Source: Coniochaeta sp. PMI_546
Lineage: Eukaryota > Ascomycota > Sordariomycetes > Coniochaetales > Coniochaetaceae
DNA length: 61,799 bases
Direction of reading: 5' to 3'
NCBI GenBank assembly: GCA_021432605.1
Contig: MU271155.1
Location: forward strand, 605,206 to 667,004
Shown piece after piece: positions 57,621 through 61,799 of this stretch (its first letter is position 1; the number at the start of each line of letters is the position of its first letter). A program made the translations under genes and the position numbers. The notes under the pieces were generated by a model. It ran no database searches and was not told where the DNA came from. It saw only the letters and a program-made list of their open reading frames with translations.

Positions 57621-58930
57621 ACTTATAGGTAATAAAGGATACCCCGTTAATAGATAAAGAATATATATACGAAACTTATCGTATTATATAGGTAAGGGAC
57701 CTCGGGTTACGTAACTAATAGATACGATAGCTATCTATCATAGTTATTATTAATATCCCGGATAGCTATCTATTACGGATATTATTATAGTCTCTATAAG
57801 TATATAAGAAGGAATCTCTTTAGATTCCGTTATAACTAGTTCTTAATTACCTAATAATTAATCTAAGTATTCAATTAAGGTTATTATTTGAATAAGATAT
57901 TTATCTTAACGATATTAAAGTAAAGATTACTTGTTATACCTTAACTTACTTACCTTAAATAATAAAACCTATTTTCTAATCTTAAACCCCGTTTTAGATC
58001 GTTATATTTTGATTATTCTTATTCAGTAAGTTAACCTTATACCTAATAGCTAATATAATACCCGGAACACCCATATATTATAAACCTATAGGTGACGGAA
58101 GATACCCCGCCAATAGATAAAGAATATATATACGAGGCTTATCGTATTATATAGATAAGGGACCTCGGGTTACGTAATTGATTATTATAATCGTAATAAT
58201 TAAGAAGGATTACGGTCGGTACGATTATAACTATCGTTATAATTACTATAGTCTCTATAAATATATAGGAAGGAGTCTCTTTAGATTTTACTATAGATAG
58301 TTCTTGATTAGCTAATAATTAATTTAAATATTCAATCAAGGTTATTATTGAGTAAGATATTTATCTTAACGATATTAAAGTAAAGACTACTTATTATACC
58401 TTAACTTACTTACCCTAAGTAATAGAACTTATTATAACGATCTTAAGATAAGTTAAGGATCAAAAGGTAAGTTCTATTACTTAAGATAAATAAGTTAAGG
58501 TATAATAAGTAATCTTTACTTTGGTATCGTTAAGATAAATATCTTATTTAATAATAGCCTCGATTAAATATTTAGATTGATTACTAGGTAATTAAGAACT
58601 ATTTATAATAGAGTTTAAAGAGACTCCTTTTTATATATTTATAAAGATTATAGTAATTATAACGATAATTATAATCGTACTAACCGTAATCCTTCCTAAT
58701 TATTACGATTATAATAATTAGTTACGTAACCCGAGGTCCCTTACTTATATAATACGATAAGCCTCGTATATATGTTCTTTATCTATTAGCGGGGTATCTT
58801 TTATTGCCTATAGGTTTATAATACTTACCTTCTAATCCTTAGCCCGTCTTAAGATCGTTATATTTTAATTACTTTTATTCGATAGGTTAACCTTATACCA
58901 AATAGCTAATATAATACCCGGAACGCCCAT
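57615..58930. repeat. Nested LTR-like repeats: two direct copies, one split by an inverted copy
   Basis: Copy A runs from about 57,615 (acttataggtaataaagg) to about 58,074 (cccggaacacccat). Copy B starts at about 58,081 (taaacctataggtgacgg) and stops near 58,433. It is followed by copy C, the reverse complement of the first 355 bp, at about 58,464-58,820. Then the missing tail of B resumes and ends at 58,930 (cccggaacgcccat). So an inverted copy lies inside B. B and C form a palindrome with arms of about 350 bp. All keep the block gacctcgggttacgtaa or its complement. The length (about 460 bp) and placement fit solo LTRs. Confidence 0.75.
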
Positions 58931-61140
58931 ACCTTAATAAGTACCTATAATATAAACGTAAGCTAACGATATAATAATAATAATTACGTAGTTATAAACG
59001 GAAATTACGGCTTTTAAAGAAAGACTTAAAATCGACCTTACGGCTAAAATTAAAACCCCGCGCCTTAAACCTTATAATAAGAATAAGAAAGGGTTATAGG
59101 CTTTTATTACTTAAATATATATATACTTTAAGATATATTCGAAATCTTTTCTTCGGGAATACGAAAAGGTAATCTATATAGGAAACTTATTAAAAAAGAA
59201 AACGGCCGAATAGTTCGAACCTAACTTTCGGGACTTTCTAAATAATTAGTTAAATTAGGAAGGACGGAAACCGGAAACCCGCGTTATATTTTTAAACGTC
59301 GACCGATTATTCGAAAAACTTAAAGAAACTTTCGGTAATCTTAACGAATAAAGATTAACGGAACGATAATTTTTATTTCTAAGATAAAAAAGCTCGGTAA
59401 AAGTACATATAATAAAATTTAAACGAATTATAGCTAAACTTAACCTAAGAAAGTAAGTTTTATTCCTTTATTTTTATAAAAGATTACGGGATAATATTAA
59501 AGATAAACTTAATAAAAAAGATCGACCGGATACTTTATATAAATATATCGCGTCCGTAATTAAAATCGATAATCGATTATATAAACGAAGATTCGAAAAA
59601 GGAAAAAAAAGAATTCTTTAAACGATAAAAAAAACTACGAATTTAAAAAAGAAACGATTTACGGTTATAAGTTTTTATCCGGGATTTATAAACCTAAATA
59701 CTATTTAACGAAGTTAACTTAAGAAAAAAGGTAAATATTTTAATTATAAGAAATAAAGATATTACGTTAATAAATATCGTTAATTTAAAAAAGTTTAGAA
59801 ACCAATCCCCGAAAACAAGATTTAGGTAATAATAAAGGATAAAAAATCCCGCGTTATCGCGATAATATATAGAGAATAATAATATAAAGTACTTTTTAGA
59901 TTACCGAGAGAAAAAATCGACTTGGTAATAATATTAGGGTACGATATTACGGACGTAATATATTTAGTTAACCTATTAGACCGAAAATAAAACGAAATCG
60001 AAAAAGAATAAATACTTTAATATAAAAATTACGAATCGGTATATATTAATTCGGTCTATTATAATTAGATTTCGTAAAATTCGTATATCTTTTACCGTTA
60101 TACTTGGTATATATAAGAAAAACTAGGTTATAAATAAATACCGGTACGAATACTAATAATTAAGCCGATACTTTATCTTTACCGACTTAGAAATATCGAA
60201 AGATACGAAAAAGTATATAAAAACGGATAGTACTTATTATTAATATTACCCGGAATTATATAATCGTAATTTAACCTAATAGGATAAGAATTCCTAACGG
60301 TAATAAAACCTAAACGAAAAGTCGAAAGTAAAAACCGACTATAAATTACTTACTTACCTAAAAACTCGGTAAGATAAACGGGACGATTAAAATATTCGGT
60401 ATCGGAAATCGTAACGTAAATTACGACGGAAAAGGAATTAACCGAAACGTTCTAAACGCGATAATAAACCTATAACGTATAAACTAACGCGTTCTTAATA
60501 AGTTACCGAAATTATAAGATATAAATATAAAAGAAGGTTAAAGAGATAGATTAGAAATAGATTTAAATAAACGAACGTTTGGAAAGATTATTAGTTTCCA
60601 AGTCAGAAATAAAAAAAGAAAATTACGGGGAACCGTTAAAACCTTCTTTTAGAACTAAAGATAAGCCCGAATATTTACGGTATTTCGTTCCGAAGATTAG
60701 AAAAACGATTAAAAAACGACTAACGTCGATTATAAAAGGACTATATCGACGTAATATAGAAAGATCCTTATATACGACCGTAGGAATTAAATATTTACGA
60801 GTTACGATTAATATATAAAAAAGTAATACTTAGGTAATAATAGATAACGGAATATAAGGAAATTATATCTCGCCAAATCTCGTTAATATATTACGATTAC
60901 TTTAAAAAGAAAAAGATAAGCCTTACCGACTTAGAACTATTAATAGGAATCTTATCGATTATAAATAAAGACTAATAAATATAAAGACTACGCCCTTTTA
61001 AATTACTATTTAAGGTTATAATTAAAAGATAACGTTCGATATTACGGAAATCTTATCGTACGGTATATAAAGGTTAGATTAGGCGCATAAGTAGTTAAGG
61101 AAGCTTAAAATAGGTAAAATTAGTATAATAGGCGTAATAA
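58931..61140 (+). mobile_element. Ty3/gypsy-type gag (and beyond) relic, plus strand
   Basis: One frame from about 59,140 reads like a retrotransposon gag: NLLKKKTAEQFEPNFRDFL, RLFEKLKETFGNLNE, FKRIIAKLNLRK, DTLYKYIASVIKIDNRLY. Near 59,735-59,790 comes a zinc-knuckle relic, FNYKK-RYYVNKYR, with cysteines changed to Tyr. Next is a protease-like stretch and, at about 60,580-60,820, a Lys/Arg-rich open frame that I cannot place. The CpA/TpG depletion matches RIP. No reverse-transcriptase motif was seen, so the element is 3'-truncated or interrupted by the copia element. Confidence 0.65.
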
Positions 61141-61149
61141 TAATATATT

Positions 61150-61590
61150 GAGTGTTGTATATAATATAGTAGGTTGTTTCTAATAAAATTCCTTCTCTTC
61201 GATTTGAAGGGAAAGGAAAGGTCTATATATATTTGAGAAGGTGGCGAATCGTACATTCTAGAATTACGATTTGTAATATTCGTAATTCGGCTTTCGGCGT
61301 TATATTTGTAATATTCGCTACTTAGAATATTAATTTGTAATATTCGCCACTTAGAATAAATAATATTGATTTGTAATATTCGCCACTTAGAATATTCTGG
61401 AATATTGATTTGTAATATTCGCCATATAGAATATTCTGGAATATTGATTTGTAATATTTGCCACTTAGAATATTCTAGAAGATAGATTTGTAATATTTGC
61501 CACTTTGAATATTCAATAGGTTCTATATTACGTATATTGTATTTTTATACTAGTATATAGTTTATTAATATTTTAAATATCTCTATACCC
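61150..61590 (-). mobile_element. Ty1/copia LTR, little mutated
   Basis: Reading the minus strand, the copia pol frame ends at 61,657. It is followed by a purine tract (ccttaaggggggg, reading down to about 61,588) and then the LTR from about 61,587. The LTR's other edge is near 61,149-61,154, where plus-strand TG dinucleotides would be the complement of the terminal CA. TG and CA dinucleotides are common here, unlike the rest of the block. I could not verify target-site duplications. Confidence 0.6.
61268..61515. repeat. Tandem array inside the copia LTR
   Basis: The unit tttgtaatattcgccac with a variable tagaatattctggaatattga filler occurs about seven times in 250 bp, at spacings of roughly 30-40 bp. 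The spacing is uneven and the units differ in a few bases. There are no spacers of uniform length, so this is not a CRISPR array. Confidence 0.85.
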
Positions 61591-61656
61591 CCCCTTAAGG
61601 TATATAAAGGATATTTCTTTTTATTTTTATACTAGTATATAGTATATATAGCCTTT

Positions 61657-61797
61657 TTATAGCTTATTTATATTTTCAATATCTATTAAGCCAATACGAT
61701 TTATAAAATCGTTAAATTGATCTTTAGGTACGCCTTTTGTAAAAGGGTCGGCTAAATTTGTTTTTGAAGCCGTATAAGTTAATATAAGCTTATTTTC
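61657..61797 (-). CDS. Ty1/copia polyprotein, C-terminal end of RNase H (partial)
   Basis: On the minus strand from the window edge, an open frame reads ENKLILTYTASKTNLADPFT, then KGVPKDQFNDFINRIGLID, and stops at 61,657-61,659. ASKTNLADPFTKGVP matches the NxADxFTK motif at the end of the Ty1/copia RNase H domain. The frame has no stop and normal CA/TG content. The gene continues beyond the window, so whether the element is complete is unknown. Confidence 0.75.
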   Translation of the reverse strand, partial: ENKLILTYTASKTNLADPFTKGVPKDQFNDFINRIGLIDIENINKL

Positions 61798-61799
61798 AT

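Larger units (their letters stand above)
49043..61799. other. AT-rich, RIP-mutated transposon block
   Basis: From 49,043 to 49,642 I find no CA or TG dinucleotide on the plus strand, while CG remains frequent. This is the signature of saturated CpA-to-TpA mutation on both strands, as made by repeat-induced point mutation in ascomycetes. The same depletion, with few exceptions, runs to about 57,500. It is weaker between 57,540 and 58,930, strong again to about 61,100, and nearly absent after 61,140. No live gene is expected. Long open frames called in this block are by-products of composition. Confidence 0.9.

Noticed and set aside
60579-60818. Plus-strand open frame of 79 codons in the gypsy relic
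   Set aside because: Lys/Arg-rich frame inside RIP-mutated retroelement DNA. It is not an independent gene; at best part of the element.
61268-61515. CRISPR-like array
   Set aside because: Spacing is uneven, the fillers are themselves repeats, and this is a eukaryotic LTR.

Overview
The window is chromosomal DNA of a filamentous ascomycete (Pezizomycotina, probably a Sordariomycete; I cannot name the species). The evidence is genes split by short 50-90 bp GT-AG introns with CTAAC/CTGAC-like branch sites, fungus-specific families (Zn2Cys6 regulator, PXB/DUF3818 protein, DPM3, fungal TMEM135-like protein), and a large block mutated in the manner of repeat-induced point mutation (RIP).

From 1 to about 49,040 the DNA is ordinary euchromatin with 18 gene models. 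In order: a DHA2-type MFS exporter (-) divergent from a Zn2Cys6 regulator (+); a PXB/DUF3818 protein (-); a secreted ascorbate-oxidase-like multicopper oxidase (+); DPM3 (+); a large nuclear-looking protein of unknown role (-); a mitochondrial oxidoreductase-like-domain protein (+); a xanthine/hypoxanthine phosphoribosyltransferase (-); a stand-alone cytochrome b561 (-); a conserved unknown (-); a zinc-type alcohol dehydrogenase/quinone reductase (+); a metallo-beta-lactamase-like protein (+); a BTB-like protein (+); a TMEM135-like membrane protein (+); a membrane-anchored GH3 beta-glucosidase (-); a 1280-residue disordered protein (+); a GNAT acetyltransferase (+); and a type-B carboxylesterase (-). 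Most are housekeeping or general metabolism genes and do not form one pathway. The one obvious regulatory unit is the exporter/regulator pair at the left end. I rebuilt exon structures by hand from splice sites and reading-frame continuity; nearly all models close to an exact multiple of three.

Two genes carry a single in-frame stop inside otherwise intact, family-conserved coding sequence: the GH3 beta-glucosidase (TAG at 35,740-35,742) and the carboxylesterase (TAA at 46,977-46,979). Both truncations remove catalytic residues. They lie 13 kb and 2 kb from the RIP block.

From about 49,043 to the end the sequence changes abruptly to AT-rich, CpA/TpG-depleted DNA with no live genes. It holds layered transposon relics: a non-LTR (LINE) retrotransposon with recognisable gag zinc knuckles, endonuclease and reverse transcriptase; an inverted repeat of roughly 1.2 kb; a nested set of LTR-like repeats including an inverted copy; a Ty3/gypsy gag relic; and, at the right edge, a much less mutated Ty1/copia element on the minus strand with a tandem-repeat-bearing LTR. 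This looks like a heterochromatic repeat block built by successive insertions, older ones saturated by RIP and the newest largely spared.
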